Source: Margaritifera margaritifera (Eukaryota; Mollusca; Bivalvia; Unionida; Margaritiferidae). Taken from it: a stretch of 64,000 nt of DNA. This document shows, one piece after another, positions 25,007 through 35,833 of the stretch. The position numbers and the translations under genes are program-made. The DNA lies in assembly GCA_029931535.1 (NCBI GenBank), contig JAQPZY010001688.1, positions 5,883,001 through 5,947,000 of the forward strand. The letters are read 5' to 3'. The notes under the pieces were generated by a model that saw only the letters and a program-made list of their open reading frames with translations, ran no database searches and had not been told where the DNA came from. The first letter of the stretch is position 1, and each line of letters opens with the position of its first letter.

Positions 25007-26465
25007 TGTCACGGAATTGTGTATGCTTTATATCAATGTATATGTGTGATCGAAAATGTACTCGGGTTTCGTTGCCGCGTACAGCGTTACCCGAGGGTGG
25101 TTTATTTTTTCGGCTCTAGTTATTTCGAAATACTGAGCGCGACTCAACCCATGCTGCATGTGCAAATTGCCTGCAGTGAAAACCCAAGTACCTAGCTGTG
25201 CATATTTGTCACAGCTAGGGTACATATATAGCAAATTCTCTATAAACAAATTACACTACGACGAGTCTTGTCAGAAAGCTTACCTCTTTACGGGAGCAAT
25301 CTTCAGCTGTGTAGGTATGTGAAATTTAAGATTGCATTCTTTATTATTATTCGTTTTATATGACAGAATTGTTTTATATATTAGATGTTTTAGAAATTTA
25401 TTCTAAATTCTACAGAGAGTCAATACCTAGGTCATACAACGCCATGATATTAGAAATGCTATAGTCTGGTTCAAGTTAGCTATTTGTTGTAACTGAACAG
25501 ACGGATTTTATTTAATTATACGCAACATGCATTGAATGATTAATGTAATGTGTAACGAGATGTAATTCATGTGCGCGCATGTGCAACATATATCAATGCA
25601 GAAGTACTTAACCGTGTCATATATACTACACGGTTCAGTTGTTGTACTTTTAGCTGCCTTATGTATGGTTTGGTGATGTGGAGTCACAGAACTCTGTGTG
25701 GTTTCTTGTGACGTGTACGCTGTGTCTGGTGACGTTGGCTCGGAAGAGTGTTCTGGTGTTCTCGCTGTGAGGGACCAAGGCTTCGCGACCATCGGGTCTG
25801 TGTTGAATGAGAAGGCTCTCGAGGGATCCTTCAACAAACTGGGAGGGGTGGACCATGCGTGGTGGCTCCTTGACCATTGACTAGAGCGGGTGGAACTGGA
25901 AATACATCTTGGTCGTCAAATGGACGCCACGATAGTTATATATATTACGAGTTCCATGTTATTGTAATTTTCACTATTGCTATCTGAGCAAAATTTCATG
26001 CATTCCCATTTCAATGTCGCTATATGAGTGATAGATTCATAATTTCATGCGTTCACATCTTCAATATCGCTATATGAGTGATAAATTCATAAATACGTGC
26101 ATCCATATGTCAAATATCGCTAACTGAGTGATATGTTGATAAGTGTATAATTCATGCGTCCATCTTGTGGATAAATTGTTATGATGCATTATTTGTAGAT
26201 AATATAATTCTATTTGTTGATTGGTGATAGGACGTTATTCACGTTTGTTTAGATTCCATTCGTTAATTCATCTTTGATTTTTCTCGTTAAGTTACTTGTT
26301 GTTGATAGTTTCATGTTAGGGACTATATAATTTTCCTTATCTTTTTGTTATAATGGTGTCAGATTCGTTCGTCTTTAAATTGCGTTGATAAATAAACATC
26401 TTATTAACGCAATTGCTTTCAGTGTCTTCACTAATCCAATCCCAACCCGGCTTCATCTTGTGACA
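25007..26465 (+). repeat. 5' LTR (1459 bp)
   Basis: Begins TGTCACGGAATTG and ends CTTGTGACA. Very long for a Gypsy LTR. Carries about three diverged copies of a 49-bp unit at 25993-26130. Short open frames inside recur in the other LTR and read through non-coding LTR sequence, so I do not call them genes. Confidence 0.95.
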
Positions 26466-26467
26466 AA

Positions 26468-26484
26468 TGGTGTCAGAAGTGGGA
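26468..26484 (+). promoter_or_regulatory. Primer-binding site, tRNA-Leu type
   Basis: TGGTGTCAGAAGTGGGA starts two bases after the 5' LTR. It fits the complement of a leucine tRNA 3' end (…CACTTCTGACACCA type) and would prime minus-strand DNA synthesis. Confidence 0.8.
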
Positions 26485-26772
26485 TTATTGGATTAGGCGG
26501 AGCACGGACGTTAGTTTGCATAGGTCTTGACTCCGGTAAGATTTTTCATCGATCTGTTTCAGACTGGGACCTTCCTGACAAGAAATAATTCAGGGGGTGA
26601 GTGAATATCTCACTCATATTTTGTTTTATTTGCCATTTGTTTATCATATATACATCTATACATATTGCATATATTTGGAGAAGGAAGATACGGTTGGTTC
26701 GTGTAATCCTAAAATTGTATGTGTTATATGATAGTGCACTTAGGATTGGTGATCTTATCAACAGTATTTATC
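26485..26772 (+). other. Untranslated leader of the Gypsy element
   Basis: Lies between the primer-binding site and the gag ATG at 26773. No conserved structure recognised. Confidence 0.6.
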
Positions 26773-28000
26773 ATGTCGTCGCTTAAAGATCTAGTGGAGA
26801 TGGGGAAACAGTTTGGGTATGAGGGGGAGGCACTTAGAAAGTTCGTTCAGGAGGAGCAGGCTCGGGAAAGGGATCAAAGATTAAAGGAGAGAGATATAGA
26901 AAGGGAAAAGTTAGAACTGGAGAAACAGGCTGATAGGGAAAGAAGGAATATGAGAAGATAGAATTAGAGAAGCAAGCGGAGAAGGAAAAGGTAGAATTAG
27001 AGAAGCAAGCGGAGAAGGAAAAGTTAGAATTAGAGAAGCATGATGAGAAGGAAAGAAGGGAATTTGAAAGGGAGAAGATGGTATTTGAGAAGGAGAAGAT
27101 AGAGTTAGAGAAGCAGGCAGAGAAGGAAAGGATAGGGTGGGAAAGGGAAGCAGAAAGGGAAAGAATAGAGCAGGTAAGAGAACTTGAGAAACAAGCAAAG
27201 TTAGAAACCATAGAGTTAGAAGACAGGAATATGGAAAGAGAGTATAAAAAGAAATTTGAATTTTAGAGGCTAAGAAAAATGGGCAACAAGAGTCAAAGTT
27301 AAGAGGCCCTAAATTACCCCCTTTTGAAGATGACAAAGATAGCTTGGATAGTTATTTACGTAGGTTTGAGCGATATGACACAATCCAGAAGTGGAAAAAA
27401 GATGATTGGTCGCTCCATCTCAGCGCGTTACTTAAAGGTAAAGCGCTAGATGTGTATTCGCTTCTACCCGTAAACGACGCATTGAACTATGACGCGTTAA
27501 GAGAGGCACTCCTTAAGAGATACGAGTTGACAGAGCAAGGGTCCCGCAACAAGTTTAAATATAGTAAACCCGAGAAAGGCGAGACATTCACCCAGTTCGT
27601 CAGTAGGACGGGAAATTATTCCAGCGGTGGGTTTAATGTGGCAAGATACAAAAAACATTCGAGGGCCTTACTGATTTTTTACTTAGGGACCAGCTGTTAA
27701 ACACTTGTGGTAAGGAATTGTATTTATTCCTGATGGAAAAGTCATTCAATAATATCTCTGATATGGCTACTCAGGCAGACAATTTCGCCGAAGCTCAGGG
27801 AGGTACCCAGAATGTGGTCTCAACTGATAACAAGGGAGGTAATCAAGCTAAAGAGCAGAGACCCAGAGAACCCGAGAAACTTGGTGCTCATAAAGGTGGA
27901 AACTTTCAATCTGGGAAGGGTACAAATCGTAGGGATAGACAATGTTTCACCTGTAAGGAATGGGGTCACATCACGCCCGATTGTCCGAAAAGGAAGGGGT
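26773..28000 (+). pseudogene. gag: Gag (coiled coil, capsid, zinc knuckle), frameshifted
   Basis: Gypsy structural protein that would form the particle and bind the RNA. The start MSSLKDLVEMGKQF is the ATG at 26773. A long charged coiled coil rich in EKEK/LEKQA repeats spans about 26840-27260. The capsid region follows (PPFEDDKDSLDSYLRRFERY near 27320-27375; SLLPVNDALNYDALREALLKRY near 27450-27525; LLNTCGKELY near 27690-27720). A CCHC knuckle, C-FT-C-KEWG-H-ITPD-C, is at 27943-27984. At least three frame breaks are visible, near 26955, 27265 and 27620. The order coiled coil, capsid, CCHC is intact, so the gene is recently broken rather than truncated. Confidence 0.85.
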
Positions 28001-28179
28001 TCGTCCAGAGAGTCGCGGTTGCTATTGAAAGCAGGGCATGGTCAGGAGGCGGTAAGTGGGATGCTTTTCCACGTGATAATTCGCCATCTAATAACGCAAA
28101 TACGGTATACGAGTCCGCAGCGCGTGCGCAGATCGGTCGTGATGTTATTCAGTCGATCGGCACTTGTATTTTTTCCCGA

Positions 28180-28500
28180 GGCGAGGGTACCGACTGCTAC
28201 TGGTACCGCCAACGGTCAAGAAGTCACGGTCTTACGCGACACCGGGTGCACGGGCGTCGTAGTAAAGCGGAGTCTCGTTAGGGATGACCAAATACTTGGT
28301 TGGAAATCCCTGTGCATGTTGTTAGATCAAACGATCGATCGCGTTCCCGTCGCGAGAATAGAAATCGAGACGCCTTTCCTGATCGGAACCGTAGAAGCAC
28401 TGTGTATGGACAATCCTATATACGACCTAACGATTGGAAATGTCGAGGGCTCCAGACTCCCAACTTTATCCGATTTTCGGTTTCCCATTGTACAAGCGGT
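28180..28500 (+). pseudogene. Aspartic protease domain of Pol
   Basis: The retropepsin active-site motif DTG is at 28238-28246 in the context VLRDTGCTGVVVK, followed by IETPFLIGTVEAL and ending before a polyalanine/glutamine-rich linker near 28510. It lies in the same open frame as the integrase (27812-29653), so protease and integrase would be made as one polyprotein. The frame differs from the zinc-knuckle frame just upstream, consistent with either programmed frameshifting or decay. Confidence 0.75.
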
Positions 28501-28699
28501 CGAAACTAGGGCGCAGGCGCAGGCGCAGGAGGATAAAAAGCCGCTACGTAAGTTGAAAATTCCGGAAGCCGTGACTGATATCTCGCGCGATGAATTTACG
28601 CGTGAGCAAAGGCATGACGCGTCCTCGAGCGCGACCGCGGAGAGGATCGTGTCCGGTACCGCGAAACATTGTAAGGGCGGGGGGAGCTCTAAATTCTTA

Positions 28700-29921
28700 C
28701 GTACCAAAGGTTTAATGTATAGGGAATCTACCACGTCGGACGGTAGAAAGTATTTCCAACTGGTTGACCCCCAGAAATTCAGGCCACATGTACTGAGAGT
28801 GGCACACGAGTCTAGTATGGCGGGCCACTCAGGCATGAAGAAAACAACCGACAGCGTATTAGCGGAGTTTTATTGGCCTGGCGTCAATAGCGACGTAGCA
28901 CGATTCTGTCGATCGTGCGACGTTTGCCAGAAGACGATATGGAAGGGAAGGAATACCAGAGTACCATTAGGTAATATGCCTCTAATTGATACCCCATTTA
29001 AAAGGGTAACTGTTGATATTGTTGGACCTATATTTCCAATTACAGATCGGAAAAACCGATATATCCTTACTATAGTAGATTATGCAACTAGATACCCAGA
29101 AGCCATAGCTTTACCATCAATTGAAACTGAACGTGTATCCAAGGCGCTTGTTGACATGTTCAGCAGGGTAGGGGTGCCGGAGGAGATTCTCACAGATTGT
29201 GGGGCCCAGTTTACCTCAGAACTTATGGAAGAAATTAGTAGGCTGTTGTCAATTAAGCAGTTGCGCACAAAACCGTATCACCCCATGTGTAATAGATTGG
29301 TAGAGAAATTTAACGGGACGTTGAAACAAATGCTACGTCGGATGTGCGCGGAGAGACCGCGAGATTGGGACCGGTATTTGAACTCGATTTTGTTCGCGTA
29401 TCGCGAGGTACCGCACGAGAGCTTGGGATTCTCGCCGTTTGAATTGCTATACGGTAGGACAATTCGTGGTCCTATGCGGATTTTGCGCGAACTATGGTCG
29501 GGTGATGTCGCGGACGGAGAAGTTAAAACCACCTACCAATACGTCGTCGACTTACGCGAGAGATTAGAAAGCACGTGTCGGATTTTCACACGACGAACTC
29601 GTGAAGTCGTGTCGCAAGTAAGCGAAGTATTACAACCGCGGAACGCGAAGTAGGAAATTCGACGTGGGTGATCGAGTGTTGGTGCTACTCCCTACTAGTA
29701 GAAACAAATTATTGGTCCAATGGAAAGGACCATATGAGGTCAAACAGGTCAAGGGTGAAATGGACTACCGAATCGACATGGAAGGTAGGTTGAGAATATT
29801 TCATGCCAATATGTTAAAACGATACGTGGAGAGACCTGATCAAACTGTTGAAAAGGGAGTTTTGAACGTTGTTATGTATTGCGGTCATAGAAGACACGAG
29901 TCGAGTGACGAACCGCAATGA
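28700..29921 (+). pseudogene. Integrase, located upstream of RT
   Basis: Inserts the cDNA into the host genome. The H2C2 zinc-binding region reads HESSMAGHSG ... CRSCDVC at about 28807-28935. The DDE core has D in VDIVGP near 29012, D in TDCGAQF near 29193 and E in NRLVEKFNG near 29300. The open frame stops at 29651-29653, and the C-terminal tail continues in another frame from about 29646. There KSRKFDVGDRVLVLLPT-type sequence and LLVQWKGPYEV form the GPY/F module (29664-29760). All three catalytic acids are present. The one visible break separates core from tail. Confidence 0.9.
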
Positions 29922-29954
29922 GACCCCAACACAGAAACTCCCCTTGAGTATCCC

Positions 29955-30882
29955 ATGGATGTAGTAAAAGAGGGAATAGAAATGGTCAGCGTGTGCTCAG
30001 AATTACCTGAAGGTCATCTTCGGCAAGTCAGGGAAATTTTGAGTAAGTACCAAGACGTATTTACGGATAGACCAGGTAATACTGGATTAATAATGCACGA
30101 GATTAACTTGAATACCTCGGAGCCAATCAGAATTAAGGGATATCCGATACCCTTTAATGCACGGGAGACGATCGATGAAGAAGTAGGTAAGATGTTAGAC
30201 CTGGGAGTGATTGAACCCTCAAACTTCCCATATTCCTCCCCCGTAGTATTGGTCAGAAAGAAAGACGGAAGAAATCGATTTTGTATAGACTTTCGACAAC
30301 TAAATAAAGTCACCGTGTTTGATGCAGAACCGACGCCAGACATGGAGGGCTTGTTTTCAAAATTGGCAGGGCACCAGAACATTTCTAAATTAGATCTAAC
30401 AAAAGGATATTGGCAGGTGCCCATCGCTGAAAATGCCCGCGCATTAACGGCATTCGCGACCCCTAAAGGTCTTTACTAGTTTAAGGTTATGCCTTTCGGT
30501 CTGGTTAACGCCGGTGCGTCGTGCGTGCGTCTTATGCGGAAATTGTTGAAAGGCATGAACAACGTAGATAGTTTCGTCGACGATATTCTTGTATATACGC
30601 ATACCTGGGATGAACATGTTAGGGTATTAGTCGATCCGTTCTACAGACTCCGCAAGGCAAATCTCACAGCGAGACCCTCCAAGTGTAGTATAGGATATTC
30701 TAACTTGGAATGCTTGGGCCATCTAGTAAGTGGGTCAGGGCAGTTAAAACCCCACCATGACAAAATTGAAGCGATTAAAGACGCTCCTAGGCCAGAAACC
30801 AAGAAACAGATACGATCATTTCTTGGGTTGATAGGTTTTTATAGGAAGTTCGTTCCAAATTTCGCCTACTATAGCTAGTCCA
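29955..30882 (+). pseudogene. Reverse transcriptase, one in-frame stop
   Basis: Copies the retrotransposon RNA into DNA. Visible motifs: GVIEPSNFPYSSPVVLVRKK near 30207-30265; FCIDFRQLNK near 30280-30308; LDLTKGYWQVPI near 30390-30425 (first catalytic Asp); MPFGLVNAG near 30489-30515; and FVDDILVY near 30574-30600 (the YxDD box with Phe). A TAG at 30477-30479 interrupts the frame just before MPFGL, and a one-base shift near 30870 separates it from RNase H. Domain spacing is otherwise that of a full-length Ty3/Gypsy RT. Confidence 0.93.
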
Positions 30883-31377
30883 TTGACGGATTTAACTAGG
30901 AAGGGGCAGCCCAATAAAGTTTCTTGGGGTTCATGCCAAGAAAGAGCTTTTAACGCTCTTAAGGGAAGATTGATCAGTGCACCGATCCTAAAGTTGCCAG
31001 AATTAAATAAATCGTTCGTATTGAGAACTGATGCGTCTGACACGGGATTAGGAGCAGTTTTGCTACAGGAGCAAGATGGGGTAAAGTTACCCATAGCTTA
31101 TGCTAGTAGGAAATTGCTGCCTAGGGAGCAAAATTACTCCGTGATCGAAAAGGAGTGTTTGGCACTGGTGTGGGGTATAGGTAAATTTCACACGTACCTT
31201 TTCGGAAGGGAATTTGTCCTTGAAACGGACCATCAGCCTCTCATATATTTGAACAAGGCAAAAGTCGCCAACGCAAGATTGATGCGTTGGGCACTGACTC
31301 TACAGCCATATCGTTTCCGGATCGAAGCAATCAGAGGGTCGGAAAATGTAGGGGCCGATTACTTAAGCAGAGTGTGA
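30883..31377 (+). CDS. RNase H domain of Pol
   Basis: Degrades the RNA strand of the RNA-DNA hybrid. It reads LTDLTRKGQ at the connection, then FVLRTDASDTGLGAVLLQ (first catalytic Asp, near 31015-31070), YSVIEKECLALVWGI (Glu, near 31138-31185), LETDHQPLIYL (Asp, near 31222-31255) and GSENVGADYLSRV before a TGA at 31375-31377. The domain itself is uninterrupted but is out of frame with RT. It is the end of Pol: only about 110 bases separate it from the polypurine tract, so no envelope-like gene follows. Confidence 0.9.
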   Translation: MTDLTRKGQPNKVSWGSCQERAFNALKGRLISAPILKLPELNKSFVLRTDASDTGLGAVLLQEQDGVKLPIAYASRKLLPREQNYSVIEKECLALVWGIGKFHTYLFGREFVLETDHQPLIYLNKAKVANARLMRWALTLQPYRFRIEAIRGSENVGADYLSRV

Positions 31378-31486
31378 TTTGCAGTTTGTTTCTCTTACCG
31401 TGTTATTCTGGTAATGTAAATAATACATTTCAGTTGTAATTTTTTGCTCAATTCCGTGATTTTCTAAAAGTGTTTCCACTTTTTTT

Positions 31487-31498
31487 AAAGGGGGGAGG
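31487..31498 (+). promoter_or_regulatory. Polypurine tract
   Basis: AAAGGGGGGAGG, three bases before the 3' LTR: the plus-strand primer site expected for LTR elements. Confidence 0.85.
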
Positions 31499-31501
31499 TA
31501 T

Positions 31502-33161
31502 TGTCACGGAATTGTGTATGCTTTATATCAATGTATATGTGTGATCGAAAATGTACACGGGTTTCGTTGCCGCGTACAGCGTTACCCGAGGGTGGTTTAT
31601 TTTTGTCGGCTCTAGTTATTTCGAAATACTGAGTGCGACTCAACCCATGCTGCATGTGCAAATTGCCTGCAGTGAAAACCCAAATACCTAGCTGCGCATA
31701 TTTGTCACAGCTAGGGTACATATATAGCAAATTCTCTATAAACAAATTACACTACGACGAGTCTTATCAGAAAGCTTACCTCTTTACGGGAGCAATCTTC
31801 AGCTGTGTAGGTATGTGAAATTTAAGATTGCATTCTTTATTATTATTCGTTTTATATGACAGAATTGTTTTATATATTAGATGTTTTAGAAATTTATTCT
31901 AAATTCTACAGAGAGTCAATACCTAGGTCATACAACGCCATGATATTAGAAATACTATAGTCTGGTTCAAGTTAGCTATTTGTTGTAACTGAACAGACGG
32001 ATTTTATTTAATTATACGCAACATGCATTGAATGATTAATGTAATGTGTAACGAAATGTAATTCATGTGCGCGCATGCGCAACATATATCAATTCAGAAG
32101 TACTTAACCGTGTCATATATACTACACGGTTCAGTTGTTCTACTTTTAGCTGCCTTATGTATGGTTTGGTGATGTGGAGTCACAGAACTCTGTGTGGTTT
32201 CCTGTGACCTGTACGCTATGTCTGGTGACGTTGGCTCGGAAGAGTGTTCTGGTGTTCTCGCTGTGAGGGACCAAGGCTTCGCGACCATCGGGTCTGTGTT
32301 GAATGAGAAGGCTCTCGAGGGATCCTTCAACAGACTGGGAGGGGTGGACCATGCGTGGTGGCTCCTTGACCATTGACTAGAGCGGGTGGAACTGGAAATA
32401 CATCTTGGTCGTCAAATGGACGCCACGATAGTTATATATATATATTACGAGTTCCATGTTATTGTAATTTTCACTATTGCTATCTGAGCAAAATTTCATG
32501 CATTCCCATTTCAATGTCGCTATATGAGTGATAGATTCATAATTTCATGCATTCCCATTTCAATGTCGCTATATGAGTGATAGATTCATAATTTCATGCA
32601 TTCCCATTTCAATATCGCTATATGAGTGATAGATTCATAATTTCATGCATTCCCATTTCAATGTCGCTATATGAGTGATAGATTCATAATTTCATGCATT
32701 CCCATTTCAATGTCGCTATATGAGTGACAGATTCATAATTTCATGCGTTCACATCTTCATTATCGCTATATGAGTGATAAATTCATAAATATGTGCATTC
32801 ATATGTCAAATATCGCTAACTGAGTGGTATGTTGATAAGTGTATAATTCATGCGTCCATCTTGTGGATAAATTGTTATGATGCATTATTTGTTGATCATA
32901 TAATTCTATTTGTTGACTGGTGATAGGACGTTATTCACGTTTGTTTAGATTCCATTCGTTAATTCATCTTTGATTTTTCTCGTTGAGTTACTTGTTGTTG
33001 ATAGTTTCATGTTAGGGACTATATAATTTTCCTTATCTTTTTGTTATAATGGTGTCAGATTCGTTCGTCTTTAAATTGCGTTGATAAATAAACATCTTAT
33101 TAACGCAATTGCTTTCAGTGTCTTCACTAATCCAATCCCAACCCGGCTTCATCTTGTGACA
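31502..33161 (+). repeat. 3' LTR (1660 bp)
   Basis: Same ends as the 5' LTR but about 200 bases longer, because a 49-bp unit (starts atttcatgcattcccatttc) is present five times with few changes at 32493-32737 plus diverged copies to about 32840. The 5' LTR has about four fewer copies. Confidence 0.95.
32493..32840. repeat. 49-bp tandem array inside the 3' LTR
   Basis: Five nearly identical units, then one or two diverged ones. Each carries tcgctatatgagtgat. The matching site in the 5' LTR (25993-26130) has only one such unit plus the diverged ones. Confidence 0.93.
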
Positions 33162-33166
33162 CATAT
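33162..33166. repeat. Target-site duplication of the Gypsy element (CATAT), right
   Basis: Repeats the CATAT at 25002-25006, confirming one insertion event into polB. Confidence 0.93.
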
Positions 33167-34981
33167 TCCTCATCGTTGATTCCTTCTAATGTTAATGTTG
33201 AATAAAAATTTTCTTTATCAGCCAATTGCGTCTCATCAAACTTGGCCCAGCTTGTCATATACTCGTACATATAAATTCCTTTTTGTTTCAGAAGATTAGA
33301 TTTTTCACCAAAATGTTCTTCAAGATTATTAAACAAGGTGCAATCTTTGACAAGATTTTCCAACGAAGCTGCCATAAACTGCCCGCTGTCGATGAAACGC
33401 AATTTACCAAATGATAAAGTCGTTTGGTATACATTTAATCTTATTGTTTCCATCAAATTTACCAAACAATTTTGTGATAATATGTCCGTCATACCCTCGC
33501 AAATTATGAAACACAACAGGAATAAACTCCGGATATTTGTAATGTAAATTGCAATTATCATGAGCAGCACCGCGATATTTTCCAGTAATATGACAATGAT
33601 CTCGAACCCTATCATCTCCCAATCTGTCGCCGCATATGGAACAATTAATTATATTTGCAAATTCTCGTTCTTGTTCTTCAGTCAGCTTGATCATAGTTTT
33701 TATATTTTTCATATTCCTTATTGCTTCTTCAGCTTCTACCAACAAGTTTTTTTATTAGCTACTCTTCCGGATTTTCTCCGCGATACAATTTTATTGGTTT
33801 TGAATATTGTTCATCGATAGAACAAATAACCTTATACGCAACACCGCAAGGAATATGCTCTTGAGTTTTTGTTGTCGAGGATTTATTAGGATCGCACTTG
33901 GCATCAACAACGACAGGTTTTAGTAGCTACTCAAAATCTGCGTAAATGGCAAATGCAACTTGTAGTTGGTGTTTGAAGTTAACAAATTTTAGTTCACAAT
34001 TTTCCTTGTTTGGCATGGTAATTCCTTGTACATTTTTACAATATTCCAAATGTCTTTCAAGTACTTCTGGTGTCTTACAACCGTGAAGGCAACGGTAACA
34101 GATATATTTATTATGTTGCGTTTTATTGTATTGCCCGCCAATAAGCCCGTTGAAGTTTTTGATTCAACAGTAATGTCCATTGTAAAACAGCAAATTTATC
34201 GTCTTTTGTGATGCATCCTTGCTAATCAGCCTAGGATACACGTTATTCTTTTCATCAACACCAAATACGTTAATGCTCAAATTTTTTTGTCGTTCAAATT
34301 TTGGAATCTATCGTTCCTCAACAGGAAACTTAATGTCCTTGAAATTGAATTTGCTAGAAAAGGCTCGATAACATGACACTCTACCAGAATTTTTCCCAAC
34401 GGGAAATACTGCTGACAATACAGCCCAACGGAAACATTCGTTATCATTATTTGTGACATTTATTACGCATTTTGTGTTTTTTATGCTGTCTGGTAAGTCA
34501 ACATAAGACGCGCCGCGCAATGGATTGTATTTCATCGTGTGAAATTGGACAGACTTTATTGCTTCAAGTTTCCAACCAGAACCTGATGATGTAAATTCTT
34601 CAATTTTTTCCAGATGCTCTGAAAAATATAATTTGCTGCTTTTTTGATGTTAGTTCCTTTTAATATTTTTCGTGTTCTAGAATTAATGTACGGCTCAGCA
34701 AGGTCTTCATCAACTTCATCAGGACCATATACATTAATCTTGCTCAAAACAACATGAAATTGTACCAGAGTCTTTAGTCCACCATGAATCTGAGGTTCAT
34801 TCTGAAGCACAGGATTCATAATATGAAATAAGTCTTCTGATGTTAAACCTTTTAGTGCAAACTGGTTATCAACTTTCCATGTTTTATCAAAACCAGCAAA
34901 TGCTGTTGCCGTTTGTTTTGGAATCAAAAGCGATCGACGTGATAGTGTCATCAGAGATTGCATTGCTATTATTAAAAGCAT
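33162..34981 (-). pseudogene. polB: Protein-primed DNA polymerase B, N-terminal half (broken)
   Basis: Amino-terminal half of the same polymerase as 23365-25006. I place the start at the ATG at 34981, the first in the continuous frame. From there: a region ending EPYINSRTRKILKGTN; GSGW then KYNPLRGASYVDLPDS near 34500-34535; CVINVTNNDNECFRWAVLSAVFP near 34410-34475; Exo I-like AIYADFE near 33925-33950; a Cys/His cluster CSICGDRLGDDRVRDHCH near 33585-33640; Exo II-like VFHNLRGYDGHI near 33485-33525; and FIDSGQFMAASLENL near 33350-33400. It breaks at the retrotransposon insertion. Frame changes near 34620, 34310, 33920 and 33410 show decay apart from the insertion. Both halves together would be about 1150 residues, normal for Polinton polymerases. 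Confidence 0.9.
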
Positions 34982-35204
34982 TTTATTTCTCTAAATAAGG
35001 AAAAACATTCATTACTACAAACCATATTGCCTAAAAACAAGCAATTGAACAAATAGGTATCTTAATAATGACCTCAAAAATGAGTCCCTGTGATGATCAG
35101 ATGATACACACAATCTACACAAATAACGCCGCCAACAAACTTGGAATGGTAATTAATTTGATATAAAAAACTGTAATTTCTGGAAAACCAACTCAATTTG
35201 GTAA
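34982..35204. other. Divergent intergenic region between polB and the HNH gene
   Basis: About 220 AT-rich bases between the minus-strand polB start and the plus-strand HNH frame. It could hold back-to-back promoters, but I see no distinctive element. Confidence 0.4.
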
Positions 35205-35828
35205 GATGATTTTTGTTGGAGAAAAAGGTGGCCATGCAATTACCAAGCTTTTTGTTATAACTTTATTTGGGAAACATTTAATGGTCCAATTCCAACCGAC
35301 AAACGAGTTGCAAACAAAAATGGGTCAATAGACGACAACAACATCAATAATTTATTCCTTGAAGATGACTTCAAAACACACCCAATATTTTACAAACACG
35401 AAGCAAACAAAAAAGGAACTGTTCGAAATGTCAAAACTAAAAATGTTATTGATAAACCTAATAATATGGGCTATATGATGGTTTGGGTTTCTGGAATAAA
35501 CAAAAAAACAACTACATATCTCGCCCGCCGTTTTGTGTTTAAAACATTTGGTGGCATTATTCCAGAAAGATTTGTTATCGATCATATAGACTCTAATAAA
35601 ATCAACAGCAATCTCTTAAATCTTGAGGTAGTAACACAGCAGGAAAATTCTAAACGCTTTGGTACTGGTAAACATAAAAAAACACCACGACCAATACTTT
35701 CAATAAACCTAAAAACGAAAAAGGAAATAGAATTTCCTTCAATAACAGCGACAGCAAAAGAATTTGATATTCATCCACAAGCTGTAAAAATTTGTAGCGG
35801 ACGGCACAAAAAAGTCAGCATTTTCTAA
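35205..35828 (+). CDS. HNH endonuclease with NUMOD1-like tail (homing-type)
   Basis: An open plus-strand frame (about 207 codons, stop at 35826-35828). Two HNH-like modules are visible. The first, around 35266-35360, reads FIWETFNGPIPTDKRVANKN ... NNINNLFLED and has lost its His residues. The second, around 35530-35645, has FVFKTFGG, VIDHIDSNKINSNLLNLEVV and QQEN, with the D-H and N-x-x-x-N-L pattern of HNH nucleases. The tail (about 35690-35810), with SINLKTKKEIEFPSITATAK and HPQAVKICSGR, fits a NUMOD1 DNA-binding helix. Such proteins usually cut DNA site-specifically and spread themselves. The gene opposes its neighbours and ends tail to tail with the exonuclease. No clear ATG opens the frame (the first internal one is 35466), so its start may be lost. 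Confidence 0.75.
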   Translation, partial: DDFCWRKRWPCNYQAFCYNFIWETFNGPIPTDKRVANKNGSIDDNNINNLFLEDDFKTHPIFYKHEANKKGTVRNVKTKNVIDKPNNMGYMMVWVSGINKKTTTYLARRFVFKTFGGIIPERFVIDHIDSNKINSNLLNLEVVTQQENSKRFGTGKHKKTPRPILSINLKTKKEIEFPSITATAKEFDIHPQAVKICSGRHKKVSIF

Positions 35829-35833
35829 AAGAT

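Larger units (their letters stand above)
25007..33161 (+). mobile_element. Ty3/Gypsy LTR retrotransposon, Gmr1-like domain order
   Basis: A complete LTR element with two long TGTCAC...GTGACA LTRs, a primer-binding site, gag and pol, a polypurine tract and CATAT duplications. The pol order is protease, integrase, reverse transcriptase, RNase H. Integrase ahead of RT is the Ty1/copia arrangement, but the RT/RNase H and the GPY-type integrase tail are Ty3/Gypsy. This combination is known for the Gmr1 clade. Frameshifts in gag, at the integrase tail and before RNase H, plus a stop inside RT, leave it unable to move by itself. By eye the LTRs differ at about 16 sites in the first 930 bases, so insertion is fairly recent relative to the decayed flanking elements. 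Confidence 0.95.

Noticed and set aside
25508..25837. Open frames of 60-109 codons inside the LTR, some on both strands
   Set aside because: They recur in the 3' LTR with changed lengths, overlap one another on opposite strands and have no domain. LTR sequence explains them.
26834..27336. Long minus-strand frames rich in Ser/Phe/Leu
   Set aside because: They are the antisense of the purine-rich gag coiled-coil repeats.
31378..31486. A possible envelope gene after RNase H
   Set aside because: Only about 110 bases remain before the polypurine tract, too short for any such gene.
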